64,000 nt of DNA from Chlorobaculum sp. 24CR (GTDB lineage: Bacteria > Bacteroidota > Chlorobiia > Chlorobiales > Chlorobiaceae). The position numbers and the translations under genes are program-made. The notes under the pieces are model-generated. The model made no database searches, was not told the DNA's origin, and saw only the letters and a program-made list of their open reading frames with translations. Of the stretch, positions 1-8,710 are shown piece after piece (positions within the stretch are counted from its first letter, which is position 1; every line of letters begins with the position of its first letter). The stretch lies in NCBI RefSeq assembly GCF_004118635.1, contig NZ_SDGU01000022.1:1-64000 (forward strand). The letters run 5' to 3'.

Positions 1-26
1 GTGTAGTTTTTTCTGACTTTTCGCAT
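1..26 (-). CDS. Start of an unidentified gene running off the left edge
   Basis: On the minus strand an ATG (26-24) opens a frame reading M-R-K-V-R-K-N-Y before the window ends. A good ribosome binding site, GGAGG, lies just upstream (about 36-40). The basic start could be the n-region of a secreted protein, but eight residues identify nothing. It is divergent from the gene at 254, so 27-253 should hold promoters for both directions. Confidence 0.5.
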
Positions 27-174
27 GGTGAATTCCTCCGTTTTTGTACTCTAACTCAAACGGCTGAATTCTCCAATTTACGCTGAACCAAAACAGCCGG
101 ATCAATAACAATTCAGCATTTTCGCCTCATTCTTTCAGGCACTTTCCTTTTCTTTTTAGAGTTATATCTCTATG

Positions 175-204
175 TTGCTTATAAGAGCAAAGTGCTTTTA
201 TATA
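175..204 (+). promoter_or_regulatory. Candidate sigma-70-type promoter for the eRF1-like gene
   Basis: TTGCTT (175-180) is followed 17-18 bases later by TTATAT/TATATA (198-204), about 50 bases before the ATG at 254. The -35 match is weak (3 of 6), and TTGCT also pairs with AGCAA just downstream, so this is only a plausible promoter. Confidence 0.3.
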
Positions 205-253
205 GGTAGCGCCTTAATGAGGCCCAAAGATATTTGTAATATGGAGGTGAATT

Positions 254-1399
254 ATGTTGAACAAAGTGACGCCTGTGCCTGAGGAGCTTCTCAAGCCTCA
301 AGCCTCTCCCTGTATCTCGATCTATATGAAGACCGGGCGGTATTATCCCGAGAATGTTCAGGATTCGCTCAGGTTCAAGAATCTGGTTTCCAGAGCTGAG
401 AATGACGGTATAAAGTCTGTCGGGAAAAGGGTGATCGAGCCACTGATTGATCGATTACGCGAGCTTCAGGAGGATCGGGAGTTCTGGAATCATACGCTCG
501 ATGGTTTGGCGGTGTTTGCGTCTCCCGATTATTTCAGGGCGTTCAGGTTACAGCAACCGGTTAGCGAGCAGGCGCATGTGTCGGATGTATTTTTCATCAA
601 GCCTCTCATCAGAATTTACCAGATGTCCGAGCGTTTTCAGGTGCTCGCCCTGACGAGGAGCGACATAAAACTTTATGAAGGCAACCGCTACCGGCTGGGT
701 GAAATCGAGCTTGACCTGCAGGTGCCCAAAACAATGAGCGAGGCGCTTGGTACGGAGACGACCTCACCGCACATGACGGTCGCCTCGTATGGCGGAACCG
801 GCGTGGCCATCCGTCACGGGCACTCGTCAAGAAAGGACGAGGAGGAACTCGATGACGAGCGCTTTTTCCGCGCCGTCGATCAGGGCATCGAGGAGCACCA
901 TTCCAAACTATCGGGGCTGCCGCTGATTCTCGCAGCCCTTCCGGAGCATCAGAGCCTGTTCCGGTTGGTCAGTCATAATCCGAATTTATTGGAGGACGGG
1001 ATCAGCGCTGATCCGCGAATGCTCGAAAAAGATTCACTCCGCGATATGGCCTGGAAGGTGCAGGAACCTCGCTGGGAGCAGAAAATCGATAATCTCATCG
1101 CCAGGTTTCAGGAGGCCTTGCCAAAATCCCTCGGTTCTGACAATCCTTTCTATATAACAGAAGCGGCTTTGGCCGGGAATGTTTCGGTGCTGATGCTCGA
1201 TCAGGAGAGAATCTATCCCGGCGGCATCGATGCGCGGGCTGGCGATATTTCGTTCAGCAAGGGGGCGCTTGGCAACGAGCATGATGTTTTCGAAGACCTT
1301 GCCATTGCGGTGCTTGGCAAAGGCGGCGAGGTGCTGGTGCTTCCGCCGGAAAGAATGCCGGTCGAGTCGGGCGTTGCGGCCATATTCCGGCACGGATAA
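254..1399 (+). CDS. eRF1-like (bacterial archaeo-eukaryotic release factor family) protein
   Basis: A 381-residue soluble protein with no signal peptide or membrane segment. Its overall layout resembles the bacterial eRF1/Vms1-like family: an N-terminal region with 'PCISIYMKTGR', a central 'LALTRSDIKLYEG' segment, and a C-terminal stretch ending in a glycine-rich 'LAIAVLGKGGEVLVLPPERMP'. The function of the bacterial members is poorly known; related proteins elsewhere act on stalled ribosomes or peptidyl-tRNA, which is only an analogy here. The start is supported by GGAGGTG eight bases upstream. It stands alone, divergent from the partial gene at the left edge, and is followed by a hairpin at 1494-1527. 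Family placement is from memory of its motifs. Confidence 0.65.
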   Translation: MLNKVTPVPEELLKPQASPCISIYMKTGRYYPENVQDSLRFKNLVSRAENDGIKSVGKRVIEPLIDRLRELQEDREFWNHTLDGLAVFASPDYFRAFRLQQPVSEQAHVSDVFFIKPLIRIYQMSERFQVLALTRSDIKLYEGNRYRLGEIELDLQVPKTMSEALGTETTSPHMTVASYGGTGVAIRHGHSSRKDEEELDDERFFRAVDQGIEEHHSKLSGLPLILAALPEHQSLFRLVSHNPNLLEDGISADPRMLEKDSLRDMAWKVQEPRWEQKIDNLIARFQEALPKSLGSDNPFYITEAALAGNVSVLMLDQERIYPGGIDARAGDISFSKGALGNEHDVFEDLAIAVLGKGGEVLVLPPERMPVESGVAAIFRHG

Positions 1400-1493
1400 C
1401 CCGCCGGTTTCTGCCGAGGGACGATCCCGGTAGGCCAGGACGTGTCGAGGGTACATCCCTTGTTCCTGTTTCCGCCATTGACCACTATATTGT

Positions 1494-1541
1494 GCAGTCA
1501 CGGATTCGGCTCTTCGCCCGTGACTGCGCAATAACTTTTTT
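1494..1541 (+). terminator. Hairpin with a delayed T-run between the eRF1-like and Fe-S genes
   Basis: GCAGTCACGG (1494-1503) and CCGTGACTGC (1518-1527) form a perfect 10-bp stem with a 14-base loop. A run of T follows after about eight bases (1535-1541). The spacer is longer than in a classic intrinsic terminator, so it could instead be a control element before the gene at 1560. Confidence 0.4.
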
Positions 1542-1559
1542 GAACGGTTCAGAGGCTCA

Positions 1560-3548
1560 ATGGGCGCAACTCGCGAAATATACTGGAATACCGGTCATGG
1601 CGCGGTCGTTGTCATGTACCTCGTCGCGCTCGTCGCCGTTGGCGCTATGGCGCTGGGGTTCCGGCGGCGGCGCGACATCTGGCGGCGGGGCAAGCCGCTT
1701 GACCGCGTCGACCATCCGCTTCGGCGACTGTCGCGATTGCTCGCCGATACCCTCAGCCAGAGCAAAGTCGCCAGAGTGCCGGAGGGCGGCGTGCCGCACT
1801 CGATCTTTTTCTGGGCCTTCCTGCTGCTCTTCGCCGGAACGCTGCTCGTGATGGCTCAGGTTGATCTCTTGACTCCCCTTTTCAACGTCAATCTGCTTTC
1901 GGGCGACTTTTACCGCCTCTACTCGCTCACGCTCGATCTTGCCGGTCTGTTGGCGCTCGTCGCGCTTGGTGTGCTGGCAGCGCGGCGCTTCGTCATCCGT
2001 CCGCCGGGGCTGGAGCGCACACCCGGCGACGCGGCCGTTCATCTGCTGCTTCTGGCGATTCTCGTGACGGGTTTCATTGTCGAAGGGTTTCGCATGGCCG
2101 CAACCGAACTGCGCGACAATCCCGGCCTGGCGCTCTGGTCTCCGGTCGGCTACCTTTTCGCCGAGCTGTTCGCAGCCATGAGCGACCAGGCGCAGCGGGC
2201 CGCGCACCGGGCGCTGTGGCTCGCGCACATGCTGCTGGCGCTTGGCTTCATCGCCATCATCCCGTGGACGAAGCTGCGCCACATCGCAACCACCAGCGGC
2301 AACAGCTTTTTCGAGCCGAACAAGCCGAAGGGTACGCTTCCGCCGGTCGATCTCGACGACGAGAGCGCCGAGCGGTTCGGTGCGTCGGCGGTCGGCGATC
2401 TCTTCTGGAAAGACCTCTTCGACGCCGATGCCTGCACGAAGTGCGGACGCTGCCAAGAGCGCTGCCCGGCCTGGCTCACCGGCAAACCGCTCTCGCCGAT
2501 GAAGGTGATCGCCGACATCGGGGATGTGGCCGAAAAGGAAAACGGCAAGCCTCTGATCGAGGCGGTTTCGCGCGACGCGCTCTGGTCGTGCACCACCTGC
2601 GGAGCCTGCGAGGAGATTTGCCCGGCGAGCATCGAGCACGTCGGCAAGATCATCGAAATGCGCCGCAGCCTCGTGCTGATGGCGGGCGAGTTCCCCGGCG
2701 ACGAGGCTCGCCGCGCCTGCGACGCCATCGAAATCAACGGCAATCCGTTCGGCCTCGCCCGCTCGTCACGCGGCGACTGGGCCAAAGGGTTGCCGGTCAG
2801 CGTCGCCGATGGAAAAAGCGAAACGGAGATTCTCTACTTCACCGGCTGCTACGCTTCGTTCGATCCTCGCAACCGCAAGGTGGCCGAAAGCTTTATCAAA
2901 ATTTGCGCGGCGGCGGGCGTCACGGTCGCAGTGCTTGGCAAGGCGGAGCGGTGCTGCGGCGAACCGGCGCGAAAGCTCGGCAACGAGTATCTCTACCGCA
3001 TGGTTGCCGAGAGCAACATCGCCGCCATCTGCGCCTCCGGAGCGAGGCGCATCGTCACGGCCTGCCCGCACTGCTTCAACACCCTCGCGCGGGACTACCG
3101 CGAACTCGGACTCGATCTGCCGGTCGAGCACCATTCGACCTTCATCCGTCGGCTCGTCGGCGAGGGTCGCCTCAAACTGAATCCGGCGGCATTCAGCGCC
3201 ACGTATCACGACTCCTGCTACCTCGCGCGGTACCGCGATATTGCCGAAGCGCCGCGCGTTGTGCTCGAAGCCGCGGGCGGCAGGCTCGCCGAAATGGAGT
3301 GGGCGGGCAGCGAGGGGTTCTGCTGCGGCGCGGGCGGCGGGCGCATCCTCGCCGAGGAGAGGATGGGGACGCCGATCGTTGACGAGCGCTTGCGGATGGC
3401 GAGAAAAACCGGCGCATCGACGCTCGTCGCCGCCTGTCCCTTCTGCCTGAGCATGTTCGAGGATGGCCTCAAGCGTTCGGACGCCCATCAGTCTCTCAAG
3501 GCCTTCGATCTCGCGGAAGTGGTCGTCCGAAGCCTCGAAAATCCGTAA
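1560..3548 (+). CDS. Membrane Fe-S/CCG-domain oxidoreductase, probable ETF:menaquinone oxidoreductase
   Basis: A 662-residue protein. The first 240 residues carry about five membrane helices (near 13-33, 80-100, 117-140, 158-177, 220-236) with histidines that could bind heme, as in a NarI-like cytochrome b part. Two 4Fe-4S motifs follow (CTKCGRCQERCP at 292-303, CTTCGACEEICP at 344-355). Two CCG domains come next (C430, C465-C466, C502, C505; and C553, C588-C589, C626, C629). This architecture matches the HdrD-like membrane proteins that pass electrons from electron transfer flavoprotein to menaquinone. The gene neighbourhood supports that: etfB and etfA lie 1.7 kb downstream on the same strand. 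A weak AGAGG precedes the ATG. Alternative: another membrane-bound heterodisulfide reductase-like enzyme with a different donor. Confidence 0.8.
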   Translation: MGATREIYWNTGHGAVVVMYLVALVAVGAMALGFRRRRDIWRRGKPLDRVDHPLRRLSRLLADTLSQSKVARVPEGGVPHSIFFWAFLLLFAGTLLVMAQVDLLTPLFNVNLLSGDFYRLYSLTLDLAGLLALVALGVLAARRFVIRPPGLERTPGDAAVHLLLLAILVTGFIVEGFRMAATELRDNPGLALWSPVGYLFAELFAAMSDQAQRAAHRALWLAHMLLALGFIAIIPWTKLRHIATTSGNSFFEPNKPKGTLPPVDLDDESAERFGASAVGDLFWKDLFDADACTKCGRCQERCPAWLTGKPLSPMKVIADIGDVAEKENGKPLIEAVSRDALWSCTTCGACEEICPASIEHVGKIIEMRRSLVLMAGEFPGDEARRACDAIEINGNPFGLARSSRGDWAKGLPVSVADGKSETEILYFTGCYASFDPRNRKVAESFIKICAAAGVTVAVLGKAERCCGEPARKLGNEYLYRMVAESNIAAICASGARRIVTACPHCFNTLARDYRELGLDLPVEHHSTFIRRLVGEGRLKLNPAAFSATYHDSCYLARYRDIAEAPRVVLEAAGGRLAEMEWAGSEGFCCGAGGGRILAEERMGTPIVDERLRMARKTGASTLVAACPFCLSMFEDGLKRSDAHQSLKAFDLAEVVVRSLENP

Positions 3549-3563
3549 CCGTAAAAACACTTC

Positions 3564-4736
3564 ATGATGCTGAAACGAACCGAAATCGGCGAGCGCATCG
3601 AGCGCTTGCAAGCGCGTCTCGGTGCAAGCGGTGTGCAGGCGGCGCTGCTCCTGATGCCTGTCGATATTTTCTACTTCACCGGCACTCGCCAGAACTCGGC
3701 GCTCTGGGTTCCCGCCGAGGGCGAGCCGGTGCTGCTGGTGCGCAAAAGCCTCGAACGCGCCCGTGCCGAGGGGCTGATCGGCGACATTCGCCCCTTTCCG
3801 TCGAGCAAGGAGCTGTCGGCGCTCCTCGGCAGTGAAGGCGACAAGGTTGGCATGACCTTCGACGCCGTGCCGGTGGCGCAACAGGCGTGGTACGCGAAGG
3901 TGCTGCCGGGCCGCCGTTTCGTCGATGTCACCATGATTGTGCGCGAGCTGCGCTCGGTGAAGTCGCCCACCGAAATCGAAATGCTTCGCCACAGCGCGGA
4001 GAAGCTGGTCTCGATCTTCAAAGAGGTGCCGACCTTTCTGAAGGCCGGAATGCGCGAGGTCGATCTTGCCGCCGAAGTGGAGTTCCGGTTGCGCCGGATC
4101 GGGCACGAGGGGTACGTGCGGATGCGGGCGTTCAACCAGGAGTTGTTCGGCGGCATGGCGGTGTCGGGCGGCGCGGTGAGCTACGGCTTTTTCGACGGAG
4201 CCGTCACTGGCCGGGGGCTGTCGAGCGCCGCGCCACAGGGGGCGTCGCTCGATGTGATCCGGGAGAACGAGCCGGTGCTGGTCGATTTCGTCGGCGTCTT
4301 CAACGGTTACATCGTTGATATGACCCGTATGTTCGTCATCGGCTCGCTCGATGCCGAATTGCAGCGTGCCTTCGAGGTTTCGCTCGAAATTCAGGAGGCC
4401 GTGCGCCGGGCGATGGTGCCGGGCGCGATTGGCGAGGAGGTTTACCGGCAGGCCGCCGCGATGGCCGAAGCGGCGGGGCTGGGCGGCAACTTCATGGGAA
4501 TGCCGGGCGAGCAGTCGCGCTTCGTTGGCCACGGCGTGGGCCTCGAACTCGACGAACTCCCGGTGCTGGCGCAGGGCTTCGCCATGCCGTTGCAGGCCGG
4601 GCAGGTGGTGGCCGTCGAGCCGAAATTCGTCATTGTCGGCAAAGGCGCGATCGGCATCGAGAACACCTTCGTGATCACGGAAAATGGAGGCGAAAGGCTG
4701 ACCGTCGGATTATCCGATGAAGTGGTCAAGCTTTGA
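3564..4736 (+). CDS. M24 family metallopeptidase, Xaa-Pro aminopeptidase type
   Basis: A 390-residue cytosolic protein with the two-part M24B layout: an N-terminal creatinase-like domain (about 1-130) and a C-terminal pita-bread domain. All five expected metal ligands are present: D241 (in 'VDFVG'), D252 ('VDMTR'), H323 ('GHGVGLELDE'), E352 ('AVEPKF') and E366 ('GIENTF'). It should therefore be an active dinuclear-metal peptidase removing N-terminal residues before proline, or a prolidase. It starts 15 bases after the Fe-S oxidoreductase gene, and is probably co-transcribed with it. Met1 and Met2 are both ATG and the ribosome site is weak, so the start may be one codon later. Confidence 0.85.
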   Translation: MMLKRTEIGERIERLQARLGASGVQAALLLMPVDIFYFTGTRQNSALWVPAEGEPVLLVRKSLERARAEGLIGDIRPFPSSKELSALLGSEGDKVGMTFDAVPVAQQAWYAKVLPGRRFVDVTMIVRELRSVKSPTEIEMLRHSAEKLVSIFKEVPTFLKAGMREVDLAAEVEFRLRRIGHEGYVRMRAFNQELFGGMAVSGGAVSYGFFDGAVTGRGLSSAAPQGASLDVIRENEPVLVDFVGVFNGYIVDMTRMFVIGSLDAELQRAFEVSLEIQEAVRRAMVPGAIGEEVYRQAAAMAEAAGLGGNFMGMPGEQSRFVGHGVGLELDELPVLAQGFAMPLQAGQVVAVEPKFVIVGKGAIGIENTFVITENGGERLTVGLSDEVVKL

Positions 4737-4746
4737 GCGGGCCGAT

Positions 4747-4773
4747 AAAAAAGGCTCCGGGGGTTCCGGAGCC
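4747..4773 (-). terminator. Intrinsic terminator for the minus strand
   Basis: GGCTCCGG (4753-4760) pairs with CCGGAGCC (4766-4773) around a 5-base loop. On the minus strand the stem is followed by six T (A-run at 4747-4752). It fits the outer-membrane protein remnant that ends at 4804, and may also help stop plus-strand transcription. Confidence 0.75.
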
Positions 4774-4803
4774 TTGATCGAGAGTATGTTTAAAGCGTCA
4801 GAA

Positions 4804-5067
4804 TCAGAAATCGTACCTGATACCGGCAACGATATTGCTGCTGGCAAGCGACACCTTGGCTCCGTCAAAATTTGCATCGGAGGGCGAGAGGTAGCGATAC
4901 CCCAAGTCAAACGTTGTGTTTTTGGCCGCCTTGATGCCGAGGCCAGCGCCGAGCTGCCAGGCGAATTCGGTGGAACTCGATGACGGGCCCCAGTTGCCGT
5001 CGCTGATCGACGCATCGGCTACGCCGAGACCTGCCATTACGTAGGGTGAAACGTCGCCATTGCTCAA
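4804..5067 (-). pseudogene. C-terminal remnant of an outer-membrane beta-barrel protein
   Basis: About 87 residues reading like the last strands of an opacity/OmpA-type 8-strand barrel: alternating hydrophobic strands such as 'YVMAGLGVADAS' and 'FAWQLGAGLGIKAA', ending in the C-terminal aromatic 'GIRYDF' used for outer-membrane insertion. Full-length family members are roughly twice this size with a signal peptide; none is present here. The only possible start is a TTG at 5067 with no ribosome site, and an in-frame TAA lies three codons before it. A terminator for this strand persists at 4747-4773. I read it as the 3' end of a deleted gene. Confidence 0.65.
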
Positions 5068-5267
5068 TCGAATTTATGCAAAAATATTTTAAAACAACAC
5101 AATGCACTTTAGGCGTTTCAATGCTCGCGGTTCCGGGAGAAATTTTACCGGTTTTCGGTTGCCAGTTCGAGACGCGCTCAGTACGTTGTTCATGGTTATA
5201 ACGATCCGGCACGTTTCAATTGCCGGACTGCGAGCAGCTTTCCACGAACGAGTGTGATTTTGACATC

Positions 5268-6059
5268 ATGAATATTCTTGTCTGTATCAAGCAGGTGCCC
5301 GATATGGAGGGGCGCTTCGAGCCGAACGAGGCCGGGAGCTGGTTCGATGAGGTCGGGCTGGCGTGGCGGATGAATGAGTACGACGCCTTCGCGGTCGAAG
5401 AGGCCGTTCGGCTGAAGGAGCGGCTCGGTGGCGAGGCGCGGGTGACGGCGCTCTGCGTTGGCCCGGCGCGGGTGGTCGAGACGCTCCGCAAGGCGCTCTC
5501 GATGGGGTGCGATGACGCCGTGCACATCGACGACCCGGAAGCGCCGGAGCGCGATCCGTGGCAGATCGCCTCGATGATCGTCGGGTTTGCCGCCGGGCGA
5601 GGGTTCGAGCTTGTCTTTACCGGAATGCAATCCGAAGATCGCAGCTCGGCGCAGGTCGGCCTGCTGGTCGCCGAGCGGCTCGGCGTGACTTGCGCGACCG
5701 GCATCACGGCGTTCGAGTGGCGTGACGGCGCGATCACGGTCGAGCGCGAAATCGAGGGCGGGCGGAGCTGCACGCTTCGGCTGAAGGCTCCGGCGCTGCT
5801 CACCTGCCAGCAAGGCCTGAACTCGCCGCGCTACCCGACCCTGCCGAACATCATGAAATCCAAACGCGCGAAGCTGACCGTCCTGACGCCGGAATCGGTC
5901 GGCCTCGAACCGCCGAAAGCGTCGTCCGGGAATTTCCGCCCTCACGAGCGCAACGCGGCGGGCGTGATTCTCGACGGCGACGCCGTGACGCTTGCCGCGC
6001 AGGTGCTCGAAATTCTCGAAACCAGAACGGCCGTGCTTGGCAAAGGAGGTGTGCGATGA
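5268..6059 (+). CDS. etfB: Electron transfer flavoprotein, beta subunit
   Basis: A 263-residue protein starting with the typical 'MNILVCIKQVPD'. The frame is open upstream to 5220, but that extension is not ETF-like, so ATG 5268 is chosen. Family features are the AMP-binding Rossmann-type fold, 'FTGMQSEDRSSAQVG' in the middle, and 'LLTCQQGLNSPRYPTLPNIMKSK' split around residues 180-205. With EtfA it forms the soluble FAD/AMP heterodimer carrying electrons from flavin dehydrogenases. Its stop overlaps the etfA start (ATGA at 6056). The likely partner is the membrane Fe-S protein at 1560-3548. Green sulfur bacteria are not known for beta-oxidation, so the electron donor is not obvious. Confidence 0.92.
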   Translation: MNILVCIKQVPDMEGRFEPNEAGSWFDEVGLAWRMNEYDAFAVEEAVRLKERLGGEARVTALCVGPARVVETLRKALSMGCDDAVHIDDPEAPERDPWQIASMIVGFAAGRGFELVFTGMQSEDRSSAQVGLLVAERLGVTCATGITAFEWRDGAITVEREIEGGRSCTLRLKAPALLTCQQGLNSPRYPTLPNIMKSKRAKLTVLTPESVGLEPPKASSGNFRPHERNAAGVILDGDAVTLAAQVLEILETRTAVLGKGGVR

Positions 6060-6967
6060 AGTTGCTGCTTGTTGGCGAAGTTCGCGACGACCGCCTCACC
6101 GCCGAAACCGCCGAGCTGTCGGGATTCGCCGCACGGCTCGACGCGGAGGTGTCGATGGTGCTGGCCGGATCGGCGGACGCTCTACCCTCCTTCGCCGGGC
6201 GGCTCTATCTGGCCGATCTCGAAACCTGTGGCGAGTTCAGTTCCGACGTGCACAAGCGGCTGGTGCTCGACGCCATCGAACGCGAGCAGCCGGACGCGGT
6301 GGTGTTGCTGCACTCGTCGTATGGCTGGGATCTGGCTCCGAGACTTGCTGCCGCCATGCAGTCGGCGCAGGTTTCTGGTGTCGTCGGTCTCGACGATGGC
6401 GGCTACGTGGTCGAGAGCTGCAACGGCAAGATGCGTCGCACGGTCAGGCCGCTGACCGACTTTGCCGTGCTGACGATCCAGCCGGGCGCGTTCGCCGCCG
6501 CGCCGATGGCGGGGAGTCCTGACGTGATCGCCATCGAGGCCGCGCCGGATTCAGCCATCGAGTTCCTCGGCTGCATCGAGCCGGAGCGGGGCATCGATCT
6601 CAGCCGCGCCGGGGTGATCGTCAGCGCCGGGCGCGGCGTCGGCGGCGCCGATCAGGTCGAGCTGGTCAGGGCGCTGGCCTCGGCGCTTGGCGGCGAGGTC
6701 GGGGCGAGCCGCCCGGTGGTCGATGCCGGATGGCTCGAACGGGCGCGGCAGGTGGGGTCGAGCGGCCAGAGCGTTTCGCCATCGCTCTACGTGGCGTGCG
6801 GGATTTCCGGCGCGATCCAGCACCTCGCCGGCATGAAAGGCTCCGGCTTCGTGCTCGCCATCAACACCGACCGCGACGCCCCGATCGCCAGCGTGGCCGA
6901 CCTGCTCGTCGTCGCGGATCTCGCGGAGTTCCTGCCCGCGCTGACGGCGGCGCTGGAGCAGCGGTGA
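6056..6967 (+). CDS. etfA: Electron transfer flavoprotein, alpha subunit
   Basis: A 303-residue protein. The C-terminal third has the diagnostic FAD-binding region: '[13 protein letters not shown]' near residue 195, '[19 protein letters not shown]' near 240, and 'HLAGMKGSG...[23 protein letters not shown]' to the end. It binds the catalytic FAD of the EtfAB dimer. The start overlaps etfB by four bases, implying translational coupling. The N-terminal domain is rather divergent, as is usual. The 4HBT thioesterase gene follows after 29 bases. Confidence 0.92.
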   Translation: MKLLLVGEVRDDRLTAETAELSGFAARLDAEVSMVLAGSADALPSFAGRLYLADLETCGEFSSDVHKRLVLDAIEREQPDAVVLLHSSYGWDLAPRLAAAMQSAQVSGVVGLDDGGYVVESCNGKMRRTVRPLTDFAVLTIQPGAFAAAPMAGSPDVIAIEAAPDSAIEFLGCIEPERGIDLSRAGVIVSAGRGVGGADQVELVRALASALGGEVGASRPVVDAGWLERARQVGSSGQSVSPSLYVACGISGAIQHLAGMKGSGFVLAINTDRDAPIASVADLLVVADLAEFLPALTAALEQR

Positions 6968-6996
6968 GTTTTGTATCAACGACAATCAGAGGGTGG

Positions 6997-7410
6997 ATGA
7001 ATCAGCAAGCTTACGCCTTTGCGCTTGAGATGGAGGTGCGCGACTACGAGTGCGACATGCAGGGCATCGTCAACAACAGCGTCTATCAGAACTACCTCGA
7101 ACATGCGCGGCACGTCTATCTCAAAACGGTCGGCATCGATTTCAAGGAGTTTACGGAGCGAGGCATCAACCTCGTGGTCGTCCGCGCCGAACTCGACTAC
7201 AAGTCCCCGCTGCAAAGCGGCGAGCGCTTCACGGTTGGCCTGACGATGGTGCGCGAGTCGCCATTACGGTTCGCCTTTTACCAGGACATCCTGCGCCTGC
7301 CGGAGATGAAACTCGCGATCAAAGCCAAAATCATCGGCACGGCGCTCAACGGCCGTGGCCGCCCGCAGATTCCCGCCGAACTCGAAGCGCTGATGCAGCC
7401 GGGCGCGTGA
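6997..7410 (+). CDS. 4HBT-family acyl-CoA thioesterase (YbgC/FcbC type)
   Basis: 137 residues, a usual length for a single hot-dog domain. Near residue 15 it has 'YECDMQGIVNNSVYQNYLEH', matching the family site where the aspartate is the catalytic acid, followed by 'ARHVYLKTVG'. It should hydrolyse an acyl-CoA or acyl-ACP thioester; the substrate is not predictable. I chose ATG 6997, which has GAGGG upstream and starts just before the conserved region. It is the last gene of the ETF cluster and converges with the Fic gene, which ends five bases further on. Confidence 0.82.
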   Translation: MNQQAYAFALEMEVRDYECDMQGIVNNSVYQNYLEHARHVYLKTVGIDFKEFTERGINLVVVRAELDYKSPLQSGERFTVGLTMVRESPLRFAFYQDILRLPEMKLAIKAKIIGTALNGRGRPQIPAELEALMQPGA

Positions 7411-7414
7411 GCCG

Positions 7415-8584
7415 TCACGCATCGAAGCCGCGAAGGTTCAGGCTGTAACGATTGTCGGTATCGACGGAGAGAAGTTTCAGGCCGAGCAGATTTTTCAGGT
7501 CACGCCGTGCGGTCATCTCCGAGACTTTCCGGTAGAGCATCGCGTAAGGCATCGCCTGTTGAAGCTCGTGCAGCGTAAACGGTTTGCCCGACGAGTCATC
7601 GAGCAGCAGTGTCAGTAAATCATTCTGCCGTTTTGAGATCGATTTGTTGCTGCCGAGTGAGTGGACATGCTCTCTCATGACCAGCATTCTGATGAGGATA
7701 GCGATGCGGGTTTTCATGGTTTGCAACGATTCGATCACGCCGCGCAGGTTGAATTCGATGAACGGCGTGACATCCTTGCCTGCCCTGATGGTGTCCGAGA
7801 AGGCGCGGTAATAGTCATCAACATGGCGATAATAGTAGTTCGACAGCATCTTGGGCACATAGCGAATCCCCGCTGACTGGAGCAGCGATGCTTCAAGAAG
7901 CCTGGCAACTCGCCCATTGCCGTCCCAGAAGGGGTGGATCAGTGAAAAATGATAATGTGCCAGCGCAGCCCGGACAAACGTATTTTCGTTGATGAGATCG
8001 TCATTGTTGATCCAGTCGATGAACTCCCGCATGAGCATCTCGACATCCTCGATAATTTTCGGCGGCGTGTAGATGCCGCCGTGCGCCTTGTCGCCGACCT
8101 TGACCATGCCGTTGCGGTACGTGCCGGGGATGTTGTCCTCGTACGGAAGGCCGCTGGTGATCTGCTGATGCAACGCGCGGATGTGACTTTCGGCAAGAAC
8201 GCTCTTTATCAAATTTAATCTCAGGGGAAAATCATGCGTCCCCGAAGGCTCTGCTGCCTGAAGGTCAAGCTGACGATACGCGCCGATCAGGTTGGTAATC
8301 TCAAGCCTGTCCTTTGCTGTGTGGCTCGCATCGGGTATTTTCCCTTCGTCGAGTTCCCGTACCTCCTGCGCGTTGAGGGCATTTCCTTCGATGGCGGCGG
8401 TTCCGGCGACTGAGCTGTACAGAAGCTCCGGATCGATCTGCGACGACCATTTCGGCAGAATCGGCAAATCGCTGATGGCGGAGTTCAGAATTGACGCCTC
8501 GACAAGCAGCTTCTCGATGCGGGGCCTGTCGTACTCTTCGCAGAAAACGAACTTGCCCGCCTTGAAGGTCATGATCTCTTTCAT
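7415..8584 (-). CDS. Fic family protein (class II, self-inhibited AMPylase type)
   Basis: 389 residues with a complete Fic motif, 'HPFWDGNGRVARLLE' (217-231), including the catalytic His217 and the Asp/Gly-Asn-Gly-Arg nucleotide and metal site. Upstream lies a class II inhibitory motif, 'TAAIEGN' (62-68, T-x-x-x-E-G), whose glutamate blocks ATP binding. An N-terminal Fic_N-like part precedes it, and the last 100 residues look like a winged helix, as in bacterial Fic/DNA-binding fusions. It probably transfers AMP to an unknown protein. The second ATG (8572) has AGAG nearby and is an alternative start. Opposite in direction to its neighbours and not part of a visible toxin-antitoxin pair. Confidence 0.88.
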   Translation of the reverse strand: MKEIMTFKAGKFVFCEEYDRPRIEKLLVEASILNSAISDLPILPKWSSQIDPELLYSSVAGTAAIEGNALNAQEVRELDEGKIPDASHTAKDRLEITNLIGAYRQLDLQAAEPSGTHDFPLRLNLIKSVLAESHIRALHQQITSGLPYEDNIPGTYRNGMVKVGDKAHGGIYTPPKIIEDVEMLMREFIDWINNDDLINENTFVRAALAHYHFSLIHPFWDGNGRVARLLEASLLQSAGIRYVPKMLSNYYYRHVDDYYRAFSDTIRAGKDVTPFIEFNLRGVIESLQTMKTRIAILIRMLVMREHVHSLGSNKSISKRQNDLLTLLLDDSSGKPFTLHELQQAMPYAMLYRKVSEMTARRDLKNLLGLKLLSVDTDNRYSLNLRGFDA

Positions 8585-8710
8585 GATGCCGGAAATGTTA
8601 GTGAATTTGTTACACTCAATGAGTTATAAAATAAACCATTAGCATGACAATCCCGTTCGTTTTTGTTCCTTATCATGAAACATCATTCGTAGTATTTTAG
8701 TTACCAGCTT

